Origin: Ochotona curzoniae
Lineage: Eukaryota; Chordata; Mammalia; Lagomorpha; Ochotonidae
Assembly: GCF_017591425.1 (NCBI RefSeq)
Contig: NW_024465751.1
Location: 5,084,001-5,148,000, forward strand
Reading direction: 5' to 3'
Length of the DNA stretch: 64,000 nt
The notes under the pieces were generated by a model. The model searched no databases, was not told the DNA's origin, and saw only the letters and a program-made list of their open reading frames with translations. Shown in pieces: positions 22,155 to 32,724 of the stretch. A program made the translations under genes and the position numbers. The stretch's first letter is position 1; every line of letters begins with the position of its first letter.

Positions 22155-22350
22155 AAAAAAAAGGGAAGGAAGGAGAGAAGGAACGGAGGAAGGAAGGAAC
22201 AGAGGAAGGAAGGAAGGAAGGGAGGGATGGAAGGAGGAAGGAAGGAAGAAAGGAAGGAAGGAAGAAAGGGAGGGAGAAAGAAAGGGAGGACAGAAGGATA
22301 TGAGAAAGAAAAAAATGAAGGAAGAATGAGAGAAAGAAGGGAAGAAAGTC
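22155..22350 (+). repeat. (GGAA)n / purine-rich tract
   Basis: About 195 bases of almost pure purine on the plus strand, mainly GGAA, GAAA and GGGA units. It adjoins the tail region of the L1 at 21600. The long overlapping frames on both strands (Lys/Glu/Arg- or Phe/Leu/Ser-rich) are its by-products. Confidence 0.92.
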
Positions 22351-23272
22351 CATCTATCTTGTTTTTGTTTTATTTTATTTGATTTTGTTGCAATTGTTGT
22401 CGTGTTGCTTTATTTTGTTTTGGCTACAACCACTTAGAGATTAATAATTTGAAATTCTTTGGCACTAAAATAGAAAATCTAACTTCCTACTGATATATTG
22501 TCAGTGTGAATCATATTGCATCTCACTGTTTGTTTAGCAAGGATTCTCAGACATGTTAGTGCAAACTGTTAAACTGATGCAATTTCAGTGATGATACTGA
22601 AGAGTTTGATAAGGTTTGCAATGCTATGCCAGGGATTGCTGGGGATATAGAGTGTCGGAGCTTTGTAGGGTTAGATGGCAAAGTGAAAACAAAGAGTGGG
22701 TTTATGTTACTACGGGTTTACATTGCTCAATACATTTTTTTTCTTAAAAGGAAAGAACTATGGGCTCATTTTTGTTCATTGCCATGGAATGAGAGTCTTC
22801 AGGGACAAGGCTGTGCTTAGTGTGTCCCTTAATCTACATTGTGTGATGTAGTCTCAGCTCTCCATACGAACCTTCTGTGACATGTTTCTCAAAGTAAATG
22901 AAAGATACAAGAAAGGAAGAAGGTGGGGAGGAGAGAGAAATTAAAAAGAAAAAGAGGTAAAGAAGGAAGGAGGAAGGACAAAAATGATGTCCTGAATTTG
23001 ATGACCTGAACCATGTCAGGTCATGGAGCAGAAGGAAAATGAGATGGCACTTTGGGCTAAAGATCAACAGGTGTCGCAGGCTTATTAGTCAATATTACTT
23101 ATTGGGAAAACTTCAAAATAAATGACCTACGTTCCAAGAAAACTTATGAAATAGTTTCTTGGTACTTAGTGGAGATTGTTTTCTAACCTTTGCTTGTTTA
23201 ATCTCAATTTCCTGTCATATATAGTAAAGAAGTATTAGTACCTGCCTAATCTCAATTTTGCCCCCCTTTTTG
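22351..23272. other. No gene; second purine-rich patch
   Basis: 22905-22985 is another AGGA/GAAA-rich patch. T-rich runs (ttttgttttattttattt) flank 22360-22380. The minus-strand frame 22834-23067 is driven by the purine patch. Confidence 0.45.
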
Positions 23273-23311
<39 letters not shown>

Positions 23312-23312
23312 T
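23273..23312 (+). repeat. (ATT)n microsatellite
   Basis: About 13 perfect ATT units, between a C/T-rich run and an eroded MIR. Confidence 0.95.
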
Positions 23313-23314
23313 AA

Positions 23315-23430
23315 TGATCTGTTTACCAGGCACTATGTTCCTGGCTTTCTACGCAGAAAACCTCATTGCATCCATTATCCTAGACCACAGCCCAAATTGC
23401 ACAAAGTCAGAAAATTAATGGGCAGTTCTG
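23315..23430 (-). repeat. MIR SINE fragment
   Basis: tttaccaggcactatgttc, gcagaaaacctcattgcatcc, gcccaaattgcacaaagtca, gaaaattaatgggcag, the complement of the MIR 3' two thirds. Confidence 0.55.
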
Positions 23431-23737
23431 ATCATAGTATCACTCCCAAGAAGAGTTCTTCTTGGATGAGAGCCATTCGTCATTTTCATTCACTCTTCAT
23501 CCTCTAGATAAGACATTAAGAATGGAGGCTCTCATTTCAAGATTAGAAAAAAAAAAAAAAGAAAGAAAAAGATGGATCAGAGATATACCATACACAGACC
23601 ACAAGCAGGAATCCTCAATGATTAATGTCTGTCCAATAACCATTTTTCTTGGTCTAATGATTAAAATACATGGGACAGCCTGGAAAGAATCTCCCTGGAA
23701 AACATGAGAATGACCAATATGAAAACCATACAAATTA

Positions 23738-24052
23738 GGGACTACCGCAATTGTTCAACTAGCTAATCTTCTACCTGTATGCACGGCAATCCCATATAGA
23801 CACTGGTTCATATCCCAGCTCTTTTACTTCTGATTCAATGCCCTACTTATGGCCCAGGAAAGCAATGGAGGATGGACCAAAGCCTTGTGACCCTGAACCC
23901 CAACCCCCAAAAGACCTGAAAGTTGTTCCTGGCTTTTGGTTTCAGATTGGCTCAGCTTTGACCGTTGGAATCATTTGGTGAGTGAATCAGCTGATGGAAG
24001 AGCTTTCTCTCTATCTTCTTTTCTCTGCCTTTCCAATAAAAACAAATGAGTT
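23738..24052 (+). repeat. Lagomorph C-type SINE, near full length
   Basis: caactagctaatcttctacc, ggcaatcccatatagacac, tggttcatatcccagctctt, acttatggcccaggaaagc, aaagccttgtgaccctg with an added C-run (aaccccaacccccaaaag), gattggctcagctttgacc, tttctctctatcttc, tttccaataaaaacaaatg. Confidence 0.87.
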
Positions 24053-25557
24053 GTTTATAAAATAAAGATGTAGAAGATTTTGTCAAGCATGGGCATTAAA
24101 AATTTAATGCTTTGAGTAAATATTACTTCTTCTTTGGTCTACCATGTATGCACAGTATAGAACACACTTCTAAAATGACCTCTAAACTATTAATATAGTG
24201 TATATCGATACCTAAAAGGAAACTGACTTTTTTGGAAAGATGGGAACATTACTGAAAAAATATTGTAATGGGGTTATAGAAAATTCCTGTCACGATATCT
24301 GCAAATATTCTCATGTGATTTGGTTTTTGCTTCTTATCTCAAGTTCCACAGGAAGTGAGGAGATCAGAAAAGTAAAGGCTTCAAATATTATAGAAAGTAT
24401 TTACTGATTGCTTTCCATCTTCACTCATATACTGCTTCTTTATTTAGATGGACTTCATTCTACAAAGAAGTGTAGAGACAATCTTGCTAAAATCAAGAGT
24501 CGGCTCCAGCAGTCATAAGTTTATCACAGACTGCAATAAAGCAATATGAGTACTTCAAGCCAGTGGATAAATCTTGCCACTTTATATGTTCTGGGACAAT
24601 GACTTTTACCAAGTCGAAATGTCATACCTGCTGCTTGTAACTGTACAGTCCTCAAAATCCATGAATCACATTATTGCTGAATTACTGCTAAGAAAAAATA
24701 AGTTGAGATGCAGCATACGTTTTAAAAGTTGTTAAAAAGCAAACTGTTGGCATAAATAAGTGCAGGAGGAGAGGAGCATATGGAAATTTTCGTGGTGAGT
24801 TCTCCTTCAGAATAAACGAAAAGGAATGTCAAGTCAGAAAGAGCCTCTCTGGGTTTCAGAAAGTGATATCAAAAGTCTAAAAAAGACACTTACTGAAATG
24901 ATGCCTGGAAATAGTTGAATCATGAAAAGATGTAGCATCTAATTCTTTTTTTGAAATGCTTTGGAACCTCTAGCTTTCTCTCTCAGAAGAATGACTATGA
25001 CTTTGTCTCCTTCCGGATGAGACGAAGCTTTTCTGTAAGCCTTCTCTCACTCGAAGGCCAGCTCAAGGTGGGCAGCACTGGCTCCCTTGCTACCTGTCCA
25101 GATCCTGATTCCCCTTCAAGGCTAGGGCACTGGATTCCCGGGTTCTGTTGCCTTCCTGCTGCACTTGGCTTGTTGTCAGCGAATGCCTGAAGCACTAGGT
25201 GTTTGCAGCGTACACACTTCTGCAGTTACCTCCGAGACCATCTATCCCATGTCTCTCACCGGTCGCTCACAACGGAGCTTTCTATGGAGACTCGGTAACT
25301 GAAATAAATAGCTCCCGTATCATATACAGCTTTGATTATATAAATTTGCTATGCTTTTCTCTCACTTGCCTGTCTGTTAAAACTATTTGCTTTTGTTTGT
25401 TTTATTTGAAATGTAGAAAAATGTAGAAAAATCAAAACAAAAAAAGGGGGGGGACAGGCATGGATTTTCTGTCACATGGCCCACAATTGCAGGTTCTTGG
25501 TCAGGACAAATCCAGTAACCTGGAATTCAATTTAGGTTTTTATATGAGGATCCAAAG
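24053..25557. other. No recognisable gene or repeat
   Basis: 24950-25320 is GC-richer with scattered CpG and short frames in both directions (24951-25190 plus, 24995-25195 minus). Splice-like flanks were not convincing. A run of eight G follows six A at 25441-25454. Confidence 0.4.
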
Positions 25558-25840
25558 ACTAAGGGACAGTACTCGGACTAAGGGACAGTACTAAGACTGA
25601 GGGACAGCACTCAGACTAAGGACAGCACTCAGACTGAGGACAGCACTCAGACTAAGGGACAATACTTAGACTAAGGGACAGCACTCAGACTGAGGAACAG
25701 TACTCAGACTAAGGGACAGCACTCAGACTAAGGGACAGCACTGAGACTAAGTGACAGCACTCAGACTAAGGGACAGCACTGAGACTAAGTGACAGCACTC
25801 AGACTGAGGGACAGCACTCAGACTAAGGGACAGCACTCAG
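25558..25840 (+). repeat. 19-bp minisatellite, 15 units
   Basis: Head-to-tail copies of a unit near actaagggacagcactcag. Counting by eye gives 15 units, 13 of 19 bp and two of 18 bp (283 bases exactly). Variants fall at position 4 (a/g), in ggg/gg/gtg and at c/t and c/g near the end. From about 25730 two unit types alternate as a 38-bp pair repeated twice. Confidence 0.97.
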
Positions 25841-26564
25841 ACTTGAAAGACCAGCCATTGCATGAGTATTGTCCCAGGAGGGTGTGTCTGGAGACCTCAG
25901 GACTTCTCCCAGTGTGCATATCCTAAACACCATAATTGGCCTGTGCTATCCCAGGGCCATGCTTTCAAACTGAGGGACCCCAAATGTGTATCAACAGCAA
26001 TATACCTCTCACATGGCTCATGCCTCCCATTACCTTCCCTCACGGAAAGAAGTCATTAAACTTGATTTGGATTTTCATGTTGTATGGCTTTCACACACTA
26101 TGTGTGCAAATATATTTCCTTTCTTTCTCCTGTTCATCTGCTCTCATTTATTTCAGCATATTCTAGTATCGAAACTTCTAGAGGAAGATTGAACTGCCCT
26201 CTACCATCCATACTCCTTCCCATCATTTCTTCTAATACTTCAGGTCCTTTGTGTGTCCTTGCTGAACCATACAACCCTGCTCATCCTACTTACCGTGATC
26301 CTCTGGGGCAACAAAATTAATTCTCTGCAACTCAAATGATTTCTCTCAGTTTTTTTATCATCCGTGTCTGAGTTATTTATATGAGACAACCCATAGTAAT
26401 ATGAATGGTTGATCATCTGAGCATGCAGCACACACGCATCCACATGTTCACTGTTTACTGGAAAGTGCTGGGGTGGAAGGGAAATGAAAAAGTTAATTGC
26501 TACAGGAACTGTATGGCACTTCAAGTTTTATATTGAAAACCTGCATCCTTTCAGTATCACCCTA
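25841..26564. other. Flank of the minisatellite; no recognisable gene
   Basis: Overlapping plus-strand frames (25862-26320) in all three phases argue against coding. A ttaaacttgatttgg string at 26057-26071 could be part of an LTR polyadenylation region, but no LTR ends were found. Confidence 0.35.
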
Positions 26565-26647
26565 GGAGAGGCATGAAGTTATCCTGATTTCCTATAGAAG
26601 AAGGAACTGAGACACAGAAAGATTAAGTAGATTATTCAGGGTTTAAA
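26565..26647 (-). repeat. MIR fragment, left half (split by a SINE)
   Basis: ttatcctgatttcctataga, gaaggaactgagacacag, aaagattaagtagattattc: the complement of the MIR core. It continues at 26975 after the inserted SINE. Confidence 0.75.
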
Positions 26648-26662
26648 AAAAATCGATAATTG

Positions 26663-26959
26663 GGCACAGAGTGGAGGCCTAGTAACTAAACTCTTGCCTT
26701 GCATGTACCAGAATCCCATAAGGGTGCTGGTTTGTGTCCTGGCTTCTCCACTTCCCATCCAACTCCCTGCTTCTATTCTATGAGAACCATGGAGGATAGA
26801 AGAAAGCCTTGGGACCCTGCATCTGTGTGGGAATCCCAGAGGCAGCTCCTGGCTTGATCGGCTCAACTCCTGCTGCTGCAGCCACTTGGGGGAGTGAACC
26901 AGCCTATCTCCTTCTCTCTGAAAATCTGTCTTTCCAACAAAATTATAATAAATCTTTAA
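26663..26959 (+). repeat. Lagomorph C-type SINE inserted into a MIR
   Basis: Head gggcacagagtggaggccta gives the A box; then ccagaatcccataagggtgc, ggctcaactcctgctgctg and the tail aaaattataataaatcttt. Flanked by imperfect direct repeats aaaaatcgataattg (26648-26662) and aaaaattaatagttg (26960-26974), 12 of 15 identical, as expected for a target-site duplication. Confidence 0.9.
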
Positions 26960-26974
26960 AAAAATTAATAGTTG

Positions 26975-27035
26975 GCACAGCTCAATTTCAAACCCAGACA
27001 ATCTGGACATGCCCTAGTTCACATGTTACCTCTTA
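26975..27035 (-). repeat. MIR fragment, right half
   Basis: gcacagctcaatttcaaacc, cagacaatctggacatgccc, tagttcacatg: the rest of the MIR interrupted at 26647. Confidence 0.7.
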
Positions 27036-27039
27036 TAAT

Positions 27040-27525
27040 GGGTTGTAGATTAGAATTACTACTGTTTTCGCCATGAATGTGTCAACTTGTCTGCTCAAGC
27101 TCCCCAAAGGCCCAAGTGTTAAAGGCTCAAGCTCCCCAAAGGCCCAAGTGTTAAAGGCTCAAGCTCCCCGAAGGCCCAAGTGTTAAACGCCTGGTTTCCA
27201 AAACTCTTACAGTAGCATCACGAAGAGGGTGGGAGTTGATTCCAGTGATGGTATGTGGAAGCCTGTTCTTGGGAACTGATTAGTTTGAGTGGGTCCTTAC
27301 AGTAGAGCTCTCTGTAAGGAGAGACATAGGCAGACACGACATTCCTTCATCTCGTGTGATGCTTGGTGCTACCTTGATTCTGCTAGCAGGAAAGTCTTCC
27401 CCAATGGTCAACTCAATGAGCTCATCCTATTTTGACTTAATATAAACTCCTTTCCTTCGTAAGTAAGCTTGTGTCAAACATTTCACTGTAGTAGTAAAGT
27501 GCTGACTGACATAGGATGGTTTGGG
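27040..27525 (+). mobile_element. MaLR-like (ERVL-type) solo LTR with internal triplication
   Basis: Begins tgggttgtagattagaatt and ends gtaaagtgctgactgacata, like the tgactaatacag end of mammalian MaLR LTRs. Between are caagtgttaaacgcctgg (cf. catgtgttgaaacctg), ggtggga-type text, cttctcgtgtgat-like leader and the polyadenylation-like ataaactcctttccttcg. No internal retroviral sequence. Carries the 32-bp triplication described separately. Confidence 0.55.
27093..27188 (+). repeat. 32-bp tandem triplication inside the LTR
   Basis: Three consecutive copies (27093-27124, 27125-27156, 27157-27188), each starting gctcaagctcccc and ending caagtgttaaa. Copies 1 and 2 are identical and copy 3 differs at about two bases (c/g in ccccgaagg; the last base). 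Confidence 0.97.
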
Positions 27526-27583
27526 GCAAGTTACTTATTCTGCATTAACTTTAGTTTGTTCATCTGTTAAATCATATTATTAG

Positions 27584-27920
27584 TGCTGGTTTTGTAGTGT
27601 GAAGGTTAAGCCACCACCTCTGATGCCAGCATTCCGTATGGGTGTTAGTTTGAGTCCTGACTGCCACACTTACAATCCAGCTGTCTGCTAATGTGCCTGG
27701 GAAAACAGTGGAAGACGGCCTACATATTGGGCTCCTGGCACTCATATGAAAGACCAAGATGAAGTTGCAGGCCGCTGGAACAGACTGGCCCAAGCCTGGC
27801 TTTGTGGTTATTTGCGGAATGAACAAATGGTTGGAGAGGTCTCTCTTCACTGCTGTACACCTTTTCTCTATAACTCTGCCGAAAAACAGCTAATTAAATA
27901 ATATTTAAAAAAAAAAAATC
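27584..27920 (+). repeat. Old C-type SINE
   Basis: tggttttgtagtgtgaaggt, ccagcattccgtatgggtg, gtttgagtcctgactgcc, aatccagctgtctgctaatg, ggaaaacagtggaagacg, tggcccaagcctggctttg, tctctcttcactgctgta, tail ttaaataatatttaaaaaa. Lies just after the LTR. The minus-strand frame 27572-27850 is its shadow. Confidence 0.75.
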
Positions 27921-28134
27921 ATACTTATCAGTATAGCCCAATGTTGTTTTATGATGGGGCAACAATCTGAAAAGTACATTGATAGGTGAATTTATTGTTG
28001 TACAATTGTCATAGAATGTGCCTACACAAGCTGAAATAGACACGGCCTCACTAGGTAGCATGGTCTTGTGAAAACTACCGTGTTACATACAGCCCAATAT
28101 TGATCAAAATGCTGCTTTGTGAGACATGGCTAAA

Positions 28135-28790
28135 CCTGATTTAGATGGGTCCTGTTGAAACTGCGTCCCTTTCATGTAAAGGCAAGGCCCAGGCTCTTGT
28201 CAGTCATAGCCCAGAGTGGCCTTGCCTGTTCTTTTCAAAAAGGAATTCACTAAATTGAGGCAGAGGCACAATTGACCCTATCAGGCTCTAATCACAGGAC
28301 TCAAGGAGTCATTTTACTTCTCCAAAAGATAAGAATCTTGATGGCAAGTAACCCTCAGAGGGGCTTATCTAGTGGCAATTCAAGTCTAGGCAGAATGTAA
28401 CCTTCAGGTAACTCCCAGACCAACTGGATACTACCTGGCCATCATAAATTCGCTAAATATCATGCCATCATTGACCAATCAAAAGAAATCATGAGCACAG
28501 CTGACCATGCAGGAAGCTGGACATGAGTTCATCATACACCTCTCAGCCCAAATTTCAGTCTGTAAGCTTGAGGATTTAGCGATAACCACCAGGCTTCTTG
28601 CTGCGTGCTTAGCGATAAACACCTACCTTCTTTCACCATCCCGTTGTCAAATTGACTTTTCTGCATATTGTGTGAGCAGACCTGGTTTAGGATTTCCACA
28701 GCATGCCTCCAACGAGCCTGGGGAATTGTTTGCAGCACTATATATAGTAAAAGGCAAAACATTATGTGTGGCATGTGAAAAGGATATCCT
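28135..28790 (+). mobile_element. Probable solo LTR of an endogenous retrovirus (class I-like)
   Basis: An order of phrases typical of gammaretrovirus-type LTRs: gcagaatgtaaccttcaggt, ctaaatatcatgccatcatt, gaccaatcaaaag (CCAAT box), catgagcacagctgaccatg, a run aaacacctaccttctttcac resembling a polyadenylation and R-region segment, and a terminus near atttccacagcat. No gag/pol-like reading frame lies beside it. Family not identified; the boundaries are guesses. Confidence 0.4.
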
Positions 28791-29934
28791 CTAATGAATA
28801 TTTACTTTGATTCTTATAGCTTTCACTTTGTGGAGCATTTCATTTTAGGCAGAGTGGAATATCAATATGGGATCATATTCCACAAAACAGTCTTTTTTGG
28901 TGTCTCTTAATATACTTTCCGTAGGAAACCCTTGTACTCATTCATTAAAGCCCTTCTATGCATCATGTGAACGTGTGTTACCTCCTGATGCAGAAGACGG
29001 TAAGGGACCCTCCAGGGCTGCTTCGTGGTGTATCTGCCCCTGAGTATAATCACTTTCTTTTGTGGTTTTGGCTTTTATATACACATTACAGCCACAGGCA
29101 TGCAGGCCTTTATTTTTAGATCACTCTCGAAAATGGAGCATCCAAGTTTTTAAAAATAAACTTGTGCTGGGCTAAAGCTGGAATCAATGAATGTGTTGCT
29201 GGGGGGAGTGTTGAGGAACCACAACCAAGCCTGCCTTCTGCTTGTCTTCCAGGCAAGTTCCCCTCTGTCACCCCCGATTCAGTTGACCCTTTGATTTTCT
29301 GAGAATAAGTTGTACAGCTCTCAGCAACTGACAGAAGTGGGGTTTGCTGTTAAATGGAACTTTCAGATACTCTTTCGAAAATCTGGCACCTAAAAATGTT
29401 TCTGAAAACTTTTGAGATACGCCTACATATGTCAAGGGCCCCCTTCAGAAGCCTTAAGTGAGATAAGACTACTCAAGGAAGACACGCTTTAAGCTGACTT
29501 CACCAAGTACCTGCTGCAGGGGATGGAGCCCATGAGTGCAGTGAATTCCTAGGCATTCGCTCTGAGGACTGCATCCCCCATCCCCGGCAACCTCCGCGGG
29601 TCCCAACAGCCAGGAGAGATGTTTTCACAGCTGATCAGTGTTACTGGGACAACACAATATTGATTCTTCATTATGGTAATATCAGCAGATGCTCCCAGGA
29701 AGTGGAATGCGTGATCAGATGACAGTGCTCTGGGTGAGAGTTGGGCATCTGTGTTAATGTCAGCTCTGTCTGTTCCAGTCTCCCAAACTCCTATGGTGAA
29801 GCCTGATTTTAATCTCAACCTAATAAAGATTGTGGAATAATACAACAGAAAAGGCACCTAGGACTAGTGGGGCAAGATTTTCCCAGGAGAAGCTTAGCTT
29901 TCCAGGACAAGGGATAGTGTATGATGTTAGCAAC

Positions 29935-29936
<2 letters not shown>
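28791..29936. other. No recognisable gene
   Basis: The minus-strand frame 29549-29857 (102 aa) spans a small CpG-bearing patch (cctccgcgggtccc) but lacks Kozak, splice or repeat support. Confidence 0.4.
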
Positions 29937-29981
<45 letters not shown>

Positions 29982-29987
29982 GAGAGG
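29937..29987 (+). repeat. (GA)n microsatellite
   Basis: About 25 GA units with one gacaga interruption, followed by gggaatgaattcaac. The same gaatgaattc follows the GA tract at 20700, suggesting both grew inside the same SINE segment. Confidence 0.92.
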
Positions 29988-29990
29988 GAA

Positions 29991-30589
29991 TGAATTCAAC
30001 TATCCCTCTGCACGAAGGGACCAATGACAGACCCAGGGGTCACTCCTTTAATTTGCCACCCAGGAAGATTTTAGAGGCGCGAGGGCTGATAGAAATCAGT
30101 TGCAGATCCTAACGTTAAAGAGAAAAGCAGTCTGCCTGACCTGTCCCTTGGGGAAAGCTTTCAAGGAAAGATACCAGCAAAGTACCAGGGGAATTAATAA
30201 CACTGCCAGTGACACAGAACTGGCATCTTTCAGTATAAACTCAGACAAGATCAAACCTCATGGAAATCGAGTTTGTGCTTTCAAAAACAGCAGCAGTAAC
30301 TGTGAGTTCTTCACTTGGTATTCACTTTTGCTTCTAAATGCTTGCGAGTTCCTGCTTCTGCTCTTACAGGCTGCGTTCCAAAGGAAGAACAAAGAGAAAA
30401 GTGGAATAGACTGACGGGGAGGCATTCCAGAGAGAAGAGATTTAGCAAGTAAAATCTTCTTTCAGAAACATCTTACTAAAGCCAATTTGCCCCTCATGTG
30501 TTTCTTGTTTTCTCAAGTGCCTGGGTAGAAAGAACTCCGGGTTTACTTAGGCTATGATGGAAATCCAGATTGCAATATGAACAGCCAAA
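29991..30589. other. No recognisable gene
   Basis: The plus-strand frame 30100-30414 (104 aa) begins MQILTLKRK and ends in Lys-rich sequence. No splice or conservation signal; treated as chance. Confidence 0.4.
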
Positions 30590-30715
30590 CTGAAATATGG
30601 TTCCTGTCCTTGAACCTCAGTCTTTGTCACCTCTGAAATGGGAAGCAAGCAACCATGTGAGGAAGCTTAGTTTGAGAATTCAACACAAAGTAAGCACTTA
30701 ACATGCTTTCATAAG
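30590..30715 (+). repeat. MIR-like fragment, weak
   Basis: tgtccttgaacctcagtctt, gtcacctctgaaatgggaag and later caaagtaagcacttaaca recall the MIR core (cctcagtttcctcatctgt ... gtaagcgctcaa), with much divergence. Confidence 0.35.
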
Positions 30716-32254
30716 CATATAAAAAAACAGTACCTGATATTTCTCTTACAGCCAGTACCTGCCAGAGGCGAAGCTAAACTCCTGTTCAGAGGACTTGACA
30801 AAAGCTCTGTGAATCCTGTGAGACGATGGGTCCCATGCAGGCTTGGGAATCGTTTCAAATTCAAAAGATGAAAGATTATTTGATGAGTATTGCTCCAGCA
30901 GCGTTGCTTCCAAGAGACCCAGTTGGACAGGATTCCTGTTACAAGTACATTTCATCTACAGTTGCTGCACATATGGAACAATTCTTTCTGGAAAGTACGA
31001 GTGATGTCATCCACCTCCCAGCACCAGGATATGAACTCAGAATCCCCAGTGCCCTTGGAGCCACAAGCTACCAGTGTGCTTACAGGCAAGGAGATGCTTC
31101 GTTTCTGGAGCAGTTACACTTTGATTTTCTTGTGTGAAGTCACTGGCAGGGTGTAATCTGATTTCCACAAAGAGGAGTGGGTGTGAGGCCAGCAGTAGTT
31201 TATTCTTAGGGATTCCTAAGGAATTCTCGCAGAGTGTTTTTCATAGTTCAGAACAGAAAACAGAGCAAATGTATTCCATTTCCTTTCATGTGGAGGAACA
31301 CAGTTTGTCCTTTCAAGCGCCCCAGGCCCGGGGAACCTGCTCAGACTTGCTCTTCAGCCTGCATTCCTTTGGCCTAGCTGAGCAGATTAACGCCAAAGGA
31401 CTTAAGCACTTCTCTGGCGATTTAAGTCATTTTCAAGGAGGATTTCAGGATGGGATAGATGACAGGCAGCCAGATATTTGGGCATGTTTGCTCCTTGAGG
31501 GAAGCCTGTTTGGTTGTTTTTCTTCTCTTAGGACAAATAATGAAAAAAAAAAAAAGTTTATTCATGAAACTGTCTTGAGCTGGCTGAAATTCCATCCTTT
31601 GTAGCCGGGCACAATGTCCTTCATTAGCATCCCCTCCCTATAGAAAGGGTCTGCCAGGTTACCAGGAATTCAGGCTCTGTCTATTAAGAACTAATCCTCA
31701 GAAGCTGGTAGGGATTGCCTCTGTGGGCCACACTGCTGGCTGCCCGGCTGCCTGGTACAGCTGAGGACTCACTGATTTTATTGCAGAGGGTGGTTTTGGT
31801 TCGGTTCCAGGGGGAAAAAGCATTTGGATCGAAATGTCTTCAACCAAAGACGTGAGATCTCCCTATTCCTTAAACACAGCTCTCTGGAACAATAGTATCA
31901 CTGATGTAGTATTATGGGAAATTACCTGCTCAGATCCTAGAGATATTTAGGATTGCCACACTGGGATCTAGAAGGGAGAATCAGAACATAGGAGTATGGT
32001 GTGGATTTTTATTCCATGTCCATTAAATCCCGATAGATAATAAAGTGACCCTGTATGCTTCCCAAGCTTTGAACTTCGTGGTATCCACAGCTCCTTTGCT
32101 GATGAGCCTCTGTATTGTTCTCTGGACTGTACTTTGCACCTGGGCCCAGGCTTAGCAGTCCCATGGAGAAACAGCCAGGCTTAATTCTTAAGGAAAACAA
32201 ACTGTCTTTAACTGTTTTAACTGTCAAAAACAATAACAACAACACAACAACAAA
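30716..32254. other. No recognisable gene; contains the longest open frame of the window
   Basis: Plus-strand frame 31134-31604 is open for 156 codons (MKSLAGCNLISTKRSG...). It ends through an A12-G-like low-complexity run, has no Kozak context, signal peptide, domain or clear splice site, and overlapping frames precede it. I regard it as chance, but it is the longest frame here. Confidence 0.35.
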
Positions 32255-32387
32255 AATGAGGGTTTAATGGTTAAATATTTTGCAAGTGCTGGGATCCCAG
32301 ATGGAGGCTGTTTGTATCTTGGCTGCTCCACTTCCTGATCTGGTCTGCTTTTCCTAATCGGCTTTCCAATAAAAATAAATAAGTCGG
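32255..32387 (+). repeat. C-type SINE with large internal deletion
   Basis: Head aatggttaaatattttgca, ctgggatcccagatggaggc, ttggctgctccacttcctga, then straight to ttttcctaatcggctttcc and the tail aataaaaataaataagtcgg. About 180 bases of the middle are missing. Confidence 0.8.
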
Positions 32388-32396
32388 GCTTTTTAA

Positions 32397-32724
32397 GAAA
32401 AAGATTTATTTATTTTTATTGGAAAGGCAGATTCACAGAGAGAAGGAGAGGCAGAGAGAAAGATCTTCCATCTGCTCGTTCACTCCCCAAGTGGCTGCCA
32501 TGGCCAAAGCTGAGCCAATCTGAAGCCAGGAGCCAGCAATTTCTTCTGAGTCACCCATGCAGGTCCAGGATTCCAAGGCTGTGGGCCATCTTTGCTGCTT
32601 TCCCAGGCCACAGGCAGGGAGCTAGATAGGAAGTGAAGCATCTAGGATCACAAACCAGAGCCCATATGAGATACTGGTTTTTGCAAAATGAGAATTTAGT
32701 TAGTAGGCTATTGCACCAGCTCCC
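32397..32724 (-). repeat. Lagomorph C-type SINE, tail-to-tail with the deleted copy
   Basis: Very readable copy: aaagatttatttatttttat, tggaaaggcagattcacag, agatcttccatctgctcg, ctccccaagtggctgccatg, gctttcccaggccacaggca, a head tttagttagtaggctattgc, ending caccagctccc. Only about 10 bases separate it from the opposing SINE tail. Confidence 0.9.

Noticed and set aside
22068..22382. Lys/Glu/Arg-rich 104-aa frame and its Phe/Ser/Leu-rich antisense
   Set aside because: Produced by the GGAA purine tract; periodic low complexity, no gene signals.
25558..25840. Regularly repeated units that could suggest a CRISPR array
   Set aside because: The 19-bp units are directly adjacent with no unique spacers, and the genome is mammalian; this is a minisatellite.
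26636..27010. 124-aa minus-strand frame
   Set aside because: Spans the SINE nested in the MIR.
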